From Pristimantibacillus sp052113225 (lineage in GTDB: Bacteria; Bacillota; Bacilli; Paenibacillales; Paenibacillaceae), in the NCBI RefSeq assembly GCF_052113225.1, contig NZ_JBFRCT010000008.1:186001-250000 (forward strand): a DNA stretch of 64,000 bases. The letters run 5' to 3'. The notes beneath the pieces are model-generated. The model had not been told where the DNA came from. It made no database searches and saw only the letters and a list, made by a program, of their open reading frames with translations. Positions 1 through 9,168 of the stretch are shown piece after piece. Both the position numbers and the translations under genes were made by a program. How positions within the stretch are numbered: the first letter of the stretch is position 1; each line of letters begins with the position of its first letter.

Positions 1-3000
1 CGGCAGATATCGGAAGCTGCAGCGTGAAAACGCGGCTTTCTCCGGGTACGAGTGATGGAATGGTCGTGCGGAAGCCAAGAAGCGGATCAAATACTCGGAC
101 GTTGGTCAGCGGGTTAGCTGTGACGTTTGTGACGGTAATGATTTTAAGTACCGTCCCGCCTGGTACAGGATTCTCCGGCTGCACTTCGATGTTGATTTCT
201 GGTAGCTCGGCTGGAACCGTAACGACTACCCTTGCTTCATCCTGTGCTGGAGGTGTAAGGGCAGGCTGTTCCAGCCACGTGACCGTTACCCGGTTTGCGA
301 TCAGGGTTCCTTGTGTTGAGCCTGCCGGCACAAGGAAGGCGAAGCTGACCCTTTCCGTCTGTCCAGGTGCTATGACCGGAATGATAATCTGCTCACCGGT
401 GAGCGAATCATCTATAACGACGTTGGATGCAGGATTAGCACCGGTGTTCGTTACTTCGACGGTATACTGGATCGTTTCACCCGGTTCTGCTGTGTTCCGG
501 TCCGGCCTTTTCCGCACGCTTAGCGTTGTTTCTGCAATAGGTGCGGTTTGTACAAGGACTTCAGCAATTGTTTCGAGCAATGGTGTTTGATCCGATGCGA
601 CAGTAAATGTATTACGGATGAGGCTGCCAATCACGGTATCCGCTGGTACGGTGAATGTTACCGTCCTTGTAATCGTCTCATTTGCGAGCAGGACAGCTAT
701 TGTTTCGTTTAGTCCTAAGAGAACATCGCTAAGTACCACATTTGTCTGAACCACAGCTGCCAAGTTTGTTACGGTTAGTGTGTAGCTGATTGATTCTCCT
801 GGAGCGGCTGTATTGCGGTCAGGCAGCTTATGAATGACAAGGGACGGGGCAGGAGGCACTTGTACGGCAATCTCGGCTGCAGTCTCAAGCAGCGGTGTTT
901 GATCCGATACGGCTGTAAATGTATTACGAATGATACTGCCAATTACGGCAGCAGCCGGAATGGTGAACGAAACCGTCCGGGTAACGGACCCATTGGCAGG
1001 CAGGATATCGATCGTCTCACTGAATCCAAACAGCATATCAGTCAGAACGACATTCGTCTGAGGGACATCAAGCAGATTCGTTATGGTCAACGTATAAATG
1101 ACTGTCTCTCCGGGAGCAGCCGCATTACGGTCTGGTATTTTCTGAATTACGAGAGAAGGGCCTGGAGTCTCCAGCACGACAACTTCTGCAATTGTTTCGA
1201 GAAGCGGCGTTTGATCCGAAGAAGCTGTGAACGTGTTTTGGATAATGCTTCCGGCTACTGCATCTGCCGGGATTGTGAAGGACACGATCCGGGTTACAGA
1301 CCCGTTTGCAGGGAGAACGTCAATTGTCTCGCTGAGTCCAAGCAACACATCATTCAGTATGACGTTGGTCTGAGGAACATCAAGCAGATTCGTGACGGTC
1401 ATCGTGTATACGACTGTTTCACCAGGTATAGCTGCAGCACGGTCAGACTCTTTCGACAGCGATAGGCCGGCTCCCGTTACTGTTACAACCGATTCCACTT
1501 CTTGAGGTCTGGTTTCATTCGATACCACGCTTAGAATGTTGACGATATCTGAACCGATCGGAGTTTGCCGCGGGAAGGTGAAGGTGAACACAAATTCGAG
1601 CTCTTCGCCTACCGCCAGATCGGGAACAGGCTGGTCAATCCCGAGCAGCTCATCAATGATGCGAATACCGGTTAACGGCACATTGCCGAAATTCACCAGT
1701 GTGACCGTATATTCAATCGTCTGTCCGATCACCACGGTAAGCGCCGCAGGAGTCTTCTTAATACCAAGAAGCGGATCAGTAAGTACAGTTACTTCCTCAT
1801 TGGCGAGCACGGGCTCTGTCTGATCACTTACAGCAGCGGCCGTATTTGTATAGGTTTGAGGCGGAGTCTCCAGCGGAACAAACAAGGTTACAATGAAGGT
1901 CTCGCTTTGCCCAATGAAGAGAACGGGAATAACCGTTTCAAATCCGGTAAGATCATCCGTCACCAATACATTAAAAAGCTCTGTGTTACCGGTATTGCTG
2001 ACCTTAATGGTGAAATTCACCGTTTCTCCCTGACGAACGACGTTTCGATCAGCAGACTTATTGATCTCAAGCCGCGGTACTGGCAGAACCTCCACCACGG
2101 TTCCGACTTCCTCCGGCTGAGGCAAATTATCGGCAGTAATCTTTGCGATATTGGAAATCGTAAATCCTGCCTGCGCATCCGGAGGGATAACGAAAGGCCA
2201 CTGAATCTCGAGGGACATTCCAACATGGATGTCTCCGATAAACTCATCAAGTCCGATAAACGGGTCGGTAATGTGAACATTGATCAGGTCGGCATTTCCT
2301 ATATTCTCGAGTACGATGATAAAGATGACCGTATCTCCGGGAGCTGCTGCAGGCGGGTCAACGGTTTTTCTGGCTATTAGTATAGGAGTTCCTGTCACGA
2401 GAATTTCTGTCTCTGCCTCGATCGGCTTGCTGGTTTGATCCGTAATAACCCTTACCGTATTTCTGAATATTCCTAATGGGAAGTCCAAAGGAATATCGAA
2501 GGCGAATTCGAAGATTTGAAATGAAAAGGGAGGAATATCAGGAATGAAATGAAAAATACCAATCAATGGATCTTCAATAGTTACATTTGTCAGGATGACT
2601 CCGCTAGGGTTATGAATTTCAATAAAGTATGTCACTCGTTCGCCGGGCTGCAATTCAAACCGATCGGTAAACTTTTTGACCAGTATCTCAAACCCTAAAC
2701 TGAACTTCATGACAAAAGCATCGCTGCCTCCCCTCAAAAACGGCTGAATCACACCGGGCGTGACCGGGAAATTAGGGGAGAAGGTTTGGCCGGTCAAGTA
2801 AATGTTGCTTTCATGATCTACCGCGATAGCATTATCCGTATCACTCGAGCTGCCTCCAATAAAGGTAGAAAAGACAAGCGAAGCGCCGTCAATGTTCAAT
2901 TGAGTAAGGAATCCATCTCCGCCCTCCGGGAATGGATGAATCGCGTCAGGCGTGATGGGGAAATTAAATGATCCGGTATTCCCTGCCACATAAGCGAAGC

Positions 3001-4720
3001 CTGAGCGAACAGCTATACCATTGCCTGAATCGGACCCTTCCCCGCCTAAAAAGGTGGAATAGACCTGATAATTGCCATCCGAACTAAGTTTCGTTACAAA
3101 GGCTTCGGAAGCTCCCCCATGGAAAAAAGGCTGGAGGGATCCCGGCGTAACCGGAAAATCGAACGACGTAGTAGTTCCTGTCACGTAAGCCTGACCAAAC
3201 TCGTCTACAGCTATGCCTCGGCCTTCATCATCACCGCTGCCGCTAAGAAAGGTGGAATAAAGGAGTGCAGATCCATTTTCATTCAATTTCGAGACGAAAG
3301 CAGATATGACACCGTTAAATGAAATTTGAAAAGCTCCTGGTGTGGTTGGGAAATCGGGTGAGGTGGTCATTCCGGTTAAATAGGCGTTGCCAAAATTATC
3401 TATCGCAATGCCAAATGCTTCATCAATGCCAAAGCCCCCAAGGAAAGTGGAGTATTCAAGCACAGTACCGTCAACATTGATTTTCGCAACAAAAGCATCC
3501 TCCAGATTGCCTGCAAGTCCTGGCTGCAGTGCACCGGGTGTAATTGGAAAATCGAAGGAATTTGTTGTGCCTGTCACATAGGCATTCCCAATACTATCAA
3601 CAGCGATGTCAAAACCAGTATCCACCCCCTGTCCGCCAAGAAAGGTGGAATATACAAGCGAACTGCCGTCAGGACTTAATTTTGTTACAAATACGTCTTG
3701 ATTGCCGCCATTAAACGGTTGAATAGCTCCCGGTGTCGTTGGGAAATTGGGGGAAAGGGTCTGCCCGGTTACATAGGCGTTGCCAAAATCATCTACTGCG
3801 ATGCCATTTCCTTGATCAGCGCTGCTGCCGCCAAGAAAGGTGGAGTATTCAAGGACATTTCCAAATGCATTTAATTTTGAGACGAATACAGTCGACGATC
3901 CGTCAATAAAAGGCTGAAAGGCGCCGGGGGTTATGGGAAAATCAAAGGAAACGGTTTGCCCTGTCACATAGGCATTGCCAAATTGGTCTGCCGCGATGCT
4001 GAAGCCGGCATCGGTATCACTTCCTCCAAGATAGGTGGAGTAAGTAAGCACAGGGTCTATAACTAATTCATAATTCGGGTCATAGCCAAACACCTCAAAG
4101 CCGTAAGCGCATGCTTCCTGCCCTTCAGGCAGAATGAAGCGACTTTCCACGGGAACCCTGCGGCCATTAATGACCTGATAGCTGACAGGTTTCTTTTCTG
4201 ACAATATACCGTGCGGGGTAGTGATTTGAAGATCTCCTTCGTCGCTTAAGGCGAGCTTATCTGCTCCTTTGTAGACAAACCGGATATCGCCAATTCTAGC
4301 ACCAGGCTGTACTATCACATCGTATTTTAAATCTCCATTAGCCTCATAGAAGATCAGATCAACACCTGGCCATGGCTTACGGTAGACAATCTCCCGGTAT
4401 GTTGGAAGGTTGGTGTGCCAATTGGTCGGATTGTTGCTTATCATATAATGGACTTTCTCTGGTTGCTGGCAACGTCCTTCTATTGTTATAGTATTCGCAC
4501 CTTGAAACTGCAGAAATAGAGCCATGCCTTCCTCTCGATCAGGTCTTCCGGTAAAAACAAAAAGAACCTCTTCGGACGAAAAACCGATTTTGTATCCGGG
4601 CTGATGATTCGTAAGAAAATGAATATCCGTGCGAGTCTGCCCGGCATTTTCAATGAAGGTCATCGGAAACTGCCAATCTTCCCTAATGGGTACCTGACGC
4701 TTTGTTTCATTGGGTATCAA
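1..4720 (-). CDS. Giant SBBP-repeat and DUF11-repeat protein (3' end outside window)
   Basis: The minus-strand frame is open from a TTG at 4720 to the left edge, about 1573 codons without a stop. A perfect AAAGGAGG lies 7 nt upstream of the TTG. Residues 1-220 are a beta-rich domain of the type that precedes SBBP repeats (DUF7948-like, with the phrase WPGVDLIFYE). Residues about 223-670 hold seven repeats of about 65 residues, each with a YSTFLGG-like core followed by GNAYVTG and FPxTPGA. From about residue 670 there are nine DUF11-type repeats of about 100 residues (pattern PGETVxYTxTV), the last cut by the window edge. No signal peptide or membrane segment is seen at the visible N terminus, which is odd for a protein likely to be at the surface or on the spore. 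Function unknown; a structural or adhesive role is a guess. Confidence 0.88.
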   Translation of the reverse strand, partial: MIPNETKRQVPIREDWQFPMTFIENAGQTRTDIHFLTNHQPGYKIGFSSEEVLFVFTGRPDREEGMALFLQFQGANTITIEGRCQQPEKVHYMISNNPTNWHTNLPTYREIVYRKPWPGVDLIFYEANGDLKYDVIVQPGARIGDIRFVYKGADKLALSDEGDLQITTPHGILSEKKPVSYQVINGRRVPVESRFILPEGQEACAYGFEVFGYDPNYELVIDPVLTYSTYLGGSDTDAGFSIAADQFGNAYVTGQTVSFDFPITPGAFQPFIDGSSTVFVSKLNAFGNVLEYSTFLGGSSADQGNGIAVDDFGNAYVTGQTLSPNFPTTPGAIQPFNGGNQDVFVTKLSPDGSSLVYSTFLGGQGVDTGFDIAVDSIGNAYVTGTTNSFDFPITPGALQPGLAGNLEDAFVAKINVDGTVLEYSTFLGGFGIDEAFGIAIDNFGNAYLTGMTTSPDFPTTPGAFQISFNGVISAFVSKLNENGSALLYSTFLSGSGDDEGRGIAVDEFGQAYVTGTTTSFDFPVTPGSLQPFFHGGASEAFVTKLSSDGNYQVYSTFLGGEGSDSGNGIAVRSGFAYVAGNTGSFNFPITPDAIHPFPEGGDGFLTQLNIDGASLVFSTFIGGSSSDTDNAIAVDHESNIYLTGQTFSPNFPVTPGVIQPFLRGGSDAFVMKFSLGFEILVKKFTDRFELQPGERVTYFIEIHNPSGVILTNVTIEDPLIGIFHFIPDIPPFSFQIFEFAFDIPLDFPLGIFRNTVRVITDQTSKPIEAETEILVTGTPILIARKTVDPPAAAPGDTVIFIIVLENIGNADLINVHITDPFIGLDEFIGDIHVGMSLEIQWPFVIPPDAQAGFTISNIAKITADNLPQPEEVGTVVEVLPVPRLEINKSADRNVVRQGETVNFTIKVSNTGNTELFNVLVTDDLTGFETVIPVLFIGQSETFIVTLFVPLETPPQTYTNTAAAVSDQTEPVLANEEVTVLTDPLLGIKKTPAALTVVIGQTIEYTVTLVNFGNVPLTGIRIIDELLGIDQPVPDLAVGEELEFVFTFTFPRQTPIGSDIVNILSVVSNETRPQEVESVVTVTGAGLSLSKESDRAAAIPGETVVYTMTVTNLLDVPQTNVILNDVLLGLSETIDVLPANGSVTRIVSFTIPADAVAGSIIQNTFTASSDQTPLLETIAEVVVLETPGPSLVIQKIPDRNAAAPGETVIYTLTITNLLDVPQTNVVLTDMLFGFSETIDILPANGSVTRTVSFTIPAAAVIGSIIRNTFTAVSDQTPLLETAAEIAVQVPPAPSLVIHKLPDRNTAAPGESISYTLTVTNLAAVVQTNVVLSDVLLGLNETIAVLLANETITRTVTFTVPADTVIGSLIRNTFTVASDQTPLLETIAEVLVQTAPIAETTLSVRKRPDRNTAEPGETIQYTVEVTNTGANPASNVVIDDSLTGEQIIIPVIAPGQTERVSFAFLVPAGSTQGTLIANRVTVTWLEQPALTPPAQDEARVVVTVPAELPEINIEVQPENPVPGGTVLKIITVTNVTANPLTNVRVFDPLLGFRTTIPSLVPGESRVFTLQLPISA
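205..1500 (-). repeat. Near-identical tandem DUF11 repeat units
   Basis: Within the large repeat protein, at least three neighbouring DUF11 units (about 0.3 kb each, between about 560 and 1480) are very similar at DNA level. They share the peptide phrases DRNxAAPGE, NLLDVPQTNV, LPANGSVTR and SDQTPLLET. The units on either side are more diverged. Such units are prone to copy-number change by recombination and to mis-assembly. Confidence 0.7.
2850..4055 (-). repeat. Seven SBBP repeats (about 195 bp period)
   Basis: Seven copies of a beta-propeller-type repeat, with cores near 4045, 3848, 3652, 3455, 3255, 3060 and 2865. Each carries YSTFLGG (one reads FSTFIGG, one YSTFLSG), then a D/A-rich stretch, GNAYVTG and an FPITPGA-like end. 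The period is about 65 codons. The copies differ enough at DNA level that this is a protein repeat and not a recent DNA expansion. Confidence 0.8.
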
Positions 4721-4882
4721 GTCTTCTCCTCCTTTAAAGATCAACCGAACAACCAGATTCGAGCAGTTACTTTCCCTTTTAGACCACGGGTAAAAATGAG
4801 CACATTATTCTTACATAGATTTATGTGTTAGAATTACTCATATTGCTTATCCTGTAAAAATTTGTTTTCTAGTAAAGAAAAA

Positions 4883-4911
4883 GTCCCGATGATTACAAGA
4901 ATCATCGGGAC
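4883..4911 (-). terminator. Rho-independent terminator of the Gfo/Idh gene
   Basis: A perfect 12-bp stem (GTCCCGATGATT with AATCATCGGGAC) and a 5-nt loop. On the minus strand it is followed by a T run, directly after the oxidoreductase stop. Confidence 0.85.
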
Positions 4912-4919
4912 GTCCAGCA

Positions 4920-5975
4920 TTATATTACTTTCATAGATTCCCCTGTCACGATCGCCTCATCAATAGCCATAGCTAGCTTGACGTCCATCAAGGCTTCCGA
5001 CAAGGAATAGAAGCTTACTCCTTCTCTGACATAAGTCGTCATACGGGACAAGGCCTCTGCAATCGCAATCTCCTCGTCGGAGAGCGATGCAGGGTAATAC
5101 GGGTTACGGAACAAGCACTCCGAGCCTGCACGCAGCTCGCGCAGCGATAACGGAGCGAGGCTTCCTTCCAATCCATCCTGCTGCCTGCTAATCGTGATGG
5201 TCTCATAATCCGCAGCGCCAAGACTTCTGGTAACCTCGTTATCTCTAATTTCCCCATGGGAGCCGCGGATCAAGATGCGGTTGTGACGAAGTGGGGAGAA
5301 ATATTGGGATCGAGCAAAGTCGAGCACCGCACTCTTACCATCTTGGAAGGTAAGAATGGCAATATCCTGCTGATCAGTCTCTAGGTTGCCTTGTACAACG
5401 CGCCCCCGATGCGGCACTTCTTGAATAGGAAACTCGAAACGCCGGGCAACGATTTCACAGCTCGACGAATGGGGTAAGGACAACCAATGCCGGATTAGGC
5501 TGACTCCATGATAACCATGACCTGCTGATACCTGTACGTGACGTACTTCACCGATTGCTCCTGAGGAAATAAGGGCGGTACGAGCTGCATGGTACGGCTG
5601 CAGCGGATATTGCTCAGCAATCTGAATAGGCGCGCCTTCCGAGATGAGAGCAGATATAATCTCCATGCCTTCGTCATCGGCTGCTGGCGGAGTTTCGGCC
5701 ATGATTGGCTTACCTATTAAAGCGAGTTGCTTCAATAAAGATGGCGTGGATGTCTTGGAGACGGCAGTGAGGAGAAAATCACAATGCTCAGCGAGTTCTT
5801 CTGGTGACTGATATAGCTTTAAACCCCATTTTGCTGCGGCTTCCTCATATTTGGCTTGGTCACGGACTACGATGCCAACAGCCTTGAACAAGTGCGGCAG
5901 CTGGCTGGCGATCCGCAGGTAAGCCTCTGCTCTCCATCCCAATCCGATAATTCCAAAACGTATAACGTTCATCAT
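4920..5975 (-). CDS. Gfo/Idh/MocA family oxidoreductase
   Basis: A 351-residue NAD(P)-dependent oxidoreductase-like protein. The N-terminal Rossmann domain has GIIGLGWRAE at residues 8-17, and the alpha/beta C-terminal domain is of normal length for sugar or inositol dehydrogenases. At the place where the family normally has the EKP motif with its catalytic lysine, this protein reads AETPPA (E94, T95, P96), so the lysine is missing and dehydrogenase activity is uncertain. The start is one of two adjacent ATG codons (5975 or 5972) behind GGAGGATC. It lies downstream of the AraC regulator on the same strand, separated by a tandem hairpin repeat, and ends at a strong terminator. A link to the neighbouring deoxyhexose/galactose genes is inferred from position only. 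Confidence 0.85.
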   Translation of the reverse strand: MMNVIRFGIIGLGWRAEAYLRIASQLPHLFKAVGIVVRDQAKYEEAAAKWGLKLYQSPEELAEHCDFLLTAVSKTSTPSLLKQLALIGKPIMAETPPAADDEGMEIISALISEGAPIQIAEQYPLQPYHAARTALISSGAIGEVRHVQVSAGHGYHGVSLIRHWLSLPHSSSCEIVARRFEFPIQEVPHRGRVVQGNLETDQQDIAILTFQDGKSAVLDFARSQYFSPLRHNRILIRGSHGEIRDNEVTRSLGAADYETITISRQQDGLEGSLAPLSLRELRAGSECLFRNPYYPASLSDEEIAIAEALSRMTTYVREGVSFYSLSEALMDVKLAMAIDEAIVTGESMKVI

Positions 5976-5984
5976 TGATCCTCC

Positions 5985-6125
5985 TTAAATGAATGGCCAC
6001 ACAAAAGGGTAGGGCGTCTACCGTTTGTGGTGATTTATGCTTCGAAAGCATGGGCTTAAATGAATTGCCACACAAAAGGTAGGGCATCTACCGTTTGTGG
6101 TGATACATGCTTCGAAAGCATGGGC
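5985..6125. repeat. Tandem 71-bp duplication with hairpins
   Basis: Two head-to-tail copies (5985-6055 and 6056-6125) differ at only a handful of positions. Each copy contains an imperfect inverted repeat around GGTAG...CTACC, flanked by CCACA/TGTGG, and the small hairpin ATGCTTCGAAAGCAT. It sits between the AraC gene and the oxidoreductase gene, both on the minus strand. It may be a duplicated terminator or leader hairpin; no coding capacity is evident. Confidence 0.85.
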
Positions 6126-6151
6126 AAATATTTAATAATAGTAATTGCTAG

Positions 6152-7042
6152 TTAGCGATGACTGCGCTTATAATCTGACGGCGTCATACCAGTGACCAGC
6201 TTGAATTTCTTATAGAAATAGGACTCGCTTTCAAAGCCACATTGGACACAAATCGTGCTGATCGTATCCTCAGTATCCATAAGCAGCTCCTTCGCAAGCA
6301 TGATCTTCTTCACGAGAATATATTCGGTTACGTTCATACCTGTCCATTGTTTAAACACTCTGGAGAAGTGGGAAGAGGTGATTGCTGCCTTAGAAGACAA
6401 CGCGGCAAGATTCAATTCATCAGACCCAATATTTGCTTCGATATAGCCTAATATAGATCTGATCCAGGCAGGCTCCGAGCTTGAGTCACGACGACGTTGG
6501 CCTTCAGATTCTGAATCGGATAAAACCATACGGTTTAATGTTAATAGAAAATCATGCAGCCGTATTAAGATAGCTACTCGGTAATTCGGAAGCTGCTGAT
6601 TCTGCTCCTTTTTCATCGCCTCAATGATCTGAATAAGCACGGCTTGCTGATCAGGCGGTGGTTCCATCTTATAGCTTTTTGTCTTTCTAACTTGCTCGAA
6701 GCAGCGCAAGAGCGAATAAGATTCACCGAGTTCCATCGGCTGAATTAATTGCGGAGCAAAGAAGATGGCGCTAGATGTTACAGGGCATTGCTCATCAGGA
6801 AATGCTCGATGCACGGTGTTGCCTGGAATGAGAAACAGGGCTCCGGGGTTCATTTCATAGAAAGTATGGTTGATGAAAAAGGTTCCTGTACCCGCATAGA
6901 CATAGACGATCTCATACCAGTCATGCAAATGATCCGGAAGCTCCGTCTGTGGTGACTTGGTGTCTTGATACACAAGGCTGAACGGGAATTTGGCTGGGTC
7001 CTCGAATCGTTTCTGTACAGCCTTCACAGCTGTAATCACCAT
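6152..7042 (-). CDS. AraC family transcriptional regulator with cupin sensor domain
   Basis: A 296-residue regulator. Residues about 25-110 form a cupin sugar-sensing domain (HLHDWYEIVYV, then PGALFLIPGNTVHRAF). The C-terminal 100 residues carry two helix-turn-helix motifs and the family signature running from AKELLMDTEDTIS to GFESESYFYKKFK and the TPSDYK end. It is transcribed divergently from the aldo/keto reductase operon at 7163, which it probably controls, and is followed on its own strand by the Gfo/Idh gene. The ATG at 7042 has AGAGAGG 11 nt upstream, which is usable but not ideal. The 120-bp divergent region should hold its operator; I could not delimit one. Confidence 0.9.
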   Translation of the reverse strand: MVITAVKAVQKRFEDPAKFPFSLVYQDTKSPQTELPDHLHDWYEIVYVYAGTGTFFINHTFYEMNPGALFLIPGNTVHRAFPDEQCPVTSSAIFFAPQLIQPMELGESYSLLRCFEQVRKTKSYKMEPPPDQQAVLIQIIEAMKKEQNQQLPNYRVAILIRLHDFLLTLNRMVLSDSESEGQRRRDSSSEPAWIRSILGYIEANIGSDELNLAALSSKAAITSSHFSRVFKQWTGMNVTEYILVKKIMLAKELLMDTEDTISTICVQCGFESESYFYKKFKLVTGMTPSDYKRSHR

Positions 7043-7162
7043 CCTTGTTATAACCTCTCTTTAGATGATAGCAAATAAGAGCATAAAATAACAGAATTAG
7101 AGCGTTATCATGTGTGATTATGCTAGTGTAAAATGAAATTAATTCATCTTGGAGGTACAAAT

Positions 7163-8107
7163 ATGCAATATAGAAAACTAGGTAAGACAGATCTCGACGT
7201 ATCGGTGCTTAGCTTTGGCGCCTCATCGCTTGGCTCCGTATTCCGTGAGACGGATGAAAGCGAGAGTATTCGTACCGTTCATGCAGCACTGGATTCAGGT
7301 ATTAATTTCATCGATGTGTCCCCTTATTATGGGCTAACGAAGGCAGAGGCAGTGCTCGGAAAAGCGATTAAGACGGTTCCGCGTGACCGGTTCTATCTCT
7401 CAACCAAGGCGGGTAGATATGGGGCTGACAGCTTCGATTTCTCCAGCGGCAAAATAACGGCGAGTGTAGAGGAAAGCTTACGACGATTGAATACGGATTA
7501 TTTGGATATTCTTTTCCTGCATGATATTGAGTTCGTGGAGCCCCAGGTCATCTATGAGGAAGCGATTCCGGCACTTCAGAGGCTGAAGGCAGAGGGGAAA
7601 ATCCGTCATACAGGCATTTGTGGATTGCCGCTGAGTTTGTTCGAAGAGTTCCTGCCCAAAGTGGAGATCGATGCCATTATCTCCTACTGTCATTATTCCT
7701 TAAATGATACAACACTGGAGCGGCTGCTGCCTCTATTGGAAAAGCATCGGATTGGACTTGTGAACGCCTCTCCATTATCGATGGGACTGCTTAGTACACG
7801 AGGTACTCCGGAGTGGCATCCGGCAAGCCCAGAGGTGAAGGCGGTATGTAAGCGAGCGGCCGACTATTGTGCAGAGCAGGGCGAGGATATCGCAAAGTTA
7901 GCCGTTCAGTTCTCAACGATGAACAGTCGGATTCCAACAACCTTGGTAAGTACAGCTAATCCTTCGAACATTGTGAACAATGCCCGTTGGGTTGATGAAT
8001 CTATTCATTCGGAGCTGCTCACAGAAGTTAGAGGAATCTTGGAGCCTGTATTTGATAGGACATGGGAAAGCGGCATTGCTAGATATAATACCAATCTGAA
8101 GTTGTAA
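7163..8107 (+). CDS. Aldo/keto reductase, L-galactose/L-fucose dehydrogenase-like
   Basis: A 314-residue aldo/keto reductase of the group that holds plant L-galactose dehydrogenase and bacterial L-fucose dehydrogenases, which oxidise the C1 of the free sugar to a lactone with NAD(P). The catalytic set is present: D51 and Y56 in FIDVSPYYG, K82 in LSTKAGRY and H120 in DILFLHD. The ATG at 7163 is preceded by GGAGG with 7 nt spacing and is preferred over the upstream in-frame start. It is the first gene of a tight plus-strand operon with a zinc dehydrogenase, a lactonase-type amidohydrolase and a GH95 enzyme, which fits the first oxidation step. Substrate (L-galactose or L-fucose) is inferred from context. 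Confidence 0.87.
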   Translation: MQYRKLGKTDLDVSVLSFGASSLGSVFRETDESESIRTVHAALDSGINFIDVSPYYGLTKAEAVLGKAIKTVPRDRFYLSTKAGRYGADSFDFSSGKITASVEESLRRLNTDYLDILFLHDIEFVEPQVIYEEAIPALQRLKAEGKIRHTGICGLPLSLFEEFLPKVEIDAIISYCHYSLNDTTLERLLPLLEKHRIGLVNASPLSMGLLSTRGTPEWHPASPEVKAVCKRAADYCAEQGEDIAKLAVQFSTMNSRIPTTLVSTANPSNIVNNARWVDESIHSELLTEVRGILEPVFDRTWESGIARYNTNLKL

Positions 8108-8123
8108 CAAGGAGATGCAGGCT

Positions 8124-9140
8124 ATGAAAGGGATTGTATGCGAGGATATTGAGAGATTTACATTCACCGAGCTCGAAGAGCCGACGTTTGTTCAAGGCGA
8201 GGCAATCGTCCGGATTAAACGAATTGGTATTTGCGGGACAGATCTGCATGCCTTTAAGGGGAATCAGCCTTTTTTTACATACCCGCGTATTCTTGGTCAT
8301 GAGCTTTCTGGGGTTATTGAACAGATTGGAGCGAATGAAGCGGGATTACAAGCCGGAGATCAGGTGAGCATTATTCCTTATTTGCATTGCGGCTCCTGTG
8401 TCGCTTGCCGAAGTGGGAAGACAAACTGCTGTACCTCTATTCGGGTGCTTGGCGTACATACCGACGGAGGGATGAGGGAGAAAATCTCCGTTCCCATCTC
8501 CCATCTGCTCCTGACAAACGAGTTAACACTAGAGCAAGCCGCGGTCATCGAGCCATTAAGTATTGGAGCACATGCCATCCGACGCTCAGGACTTTCTGCA
8601 GGAGAGACGGCGCTAGTCATTGGAGCGGGTCCTATCGGATTAGGTGTCATGGCGCTAGCGAAGCATCTTGGTGCAAAGGTCATCGCTATGGATATTAATG
8701 AGGAGAGATTAAGCTTCTGTAAGCAGTGGGCGCAGGTGGATCATACGGTTAATGCGCTGCAAAACCCAGCGGCTGAACTGGAGGCTTTAACAAGCGGAGA
8801 TTATCCAACTGTTGTATTTGATGCCACGGGTAATGCTCAGTCGATGTCTGGTGCCGTTCAATATGCTGCCCATGGTGGGACACTTGTCTATGTTGGGCTG
8901 GTAAAAGGTGATCTTTCGTTTAATGATGCAGAGTTTCATAAGCGTGAGTTAACGATCATGGGGAGCCGTAATGCAACTAGAGAGGACTTCAATCACGTGC
9001 TTGCTGTGATTAAGGATGGCGGTATCGACTTTGACCGTTATGTCACTCATCGGGTACCGTTTGAGCAGATGATTAATCAATTCGAGAGCTGGCTGGATCC
9101 AGCCTCCAAAGTGATAAAAGCGGTGGTTGAACTAGACTGA
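8124..9140 (+). CDS. Zinc-dependent sugar-acid dehydrogenase (L-galactonate 5-dehydrogenase-like)
   Basis: A 338-residue medium-chain dehydrogenase. Catalytic zinc ligands are C37 (GICGTDLH) and H59-E60 (LGHE). The structural zinc site is C89, C92, C95 and C103. The NAD-binding Rossmann motif is GAGPIG. It resembles RspB/LgoD-type enzymes that oxidise L-galactonate, L-gulonate or related acids. ATG 8124 is chosen because AAGGAG ends 9 nt before it; the in-frame ATG 8115 overlaps that ribosome site. It lies 16 bp after the aldo/keto reductase gene. In an L-galactose pathway it would turn L-galactonate into D-tagaturonate, feeding normal hexuronate metabolism; no dehydratase for an L-fuconate route is seen here. 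Confidence 0.87.
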   Translation: MKGIVCEDIERFTFTELEEPTFVQGEAIVRIKRIGICGTDLHAFKGNQPFFTYPRILGHELSGVIEQIGANEAGLQAGDQVSIIPYLHCGSCVACRSGKTNCCTSIRVLGVHTDGGMREKISVPISHLLLTNELTLEQAAVIEPLSIGAHAIRRSGLSAGETALVIGAGPIGLGVMALAKHLGAKVIAMDINEERLSFCKQWAQVDHTVNALQNPAAELEALTSGDYPTVVFDATGNAQSMSGAVQYAAHGGTLVYVGLVKGDLSFNDAEFHKRELTIMGSRNATREDFNHVLAVIKDGGIDFDRYVTHRVPFEQMINQFESWLDPASKVIKAVVELD

Positions 9141-9168
9141 AGCCTTCGGGTATAAGGAGGACAACGGG

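Noticed and set aside
24..2380. Plus-strand open frames at 24-590, 830-1465, 1536-1823 and 1856-2380
   Set aside because: They are antisense to the large repeat protein, lack ribosome sites and show low-complexity shadow composition. The minus-strand frame has clear DUF11 repeats.
2850..4055. CRISPR-like regular spacing of similar units (about 195 bp)
   Set aside because: The period is a protein repeat (SBBP, YSTFLGG), with diverged DNA, no short identical direct repeats and no cas genes.
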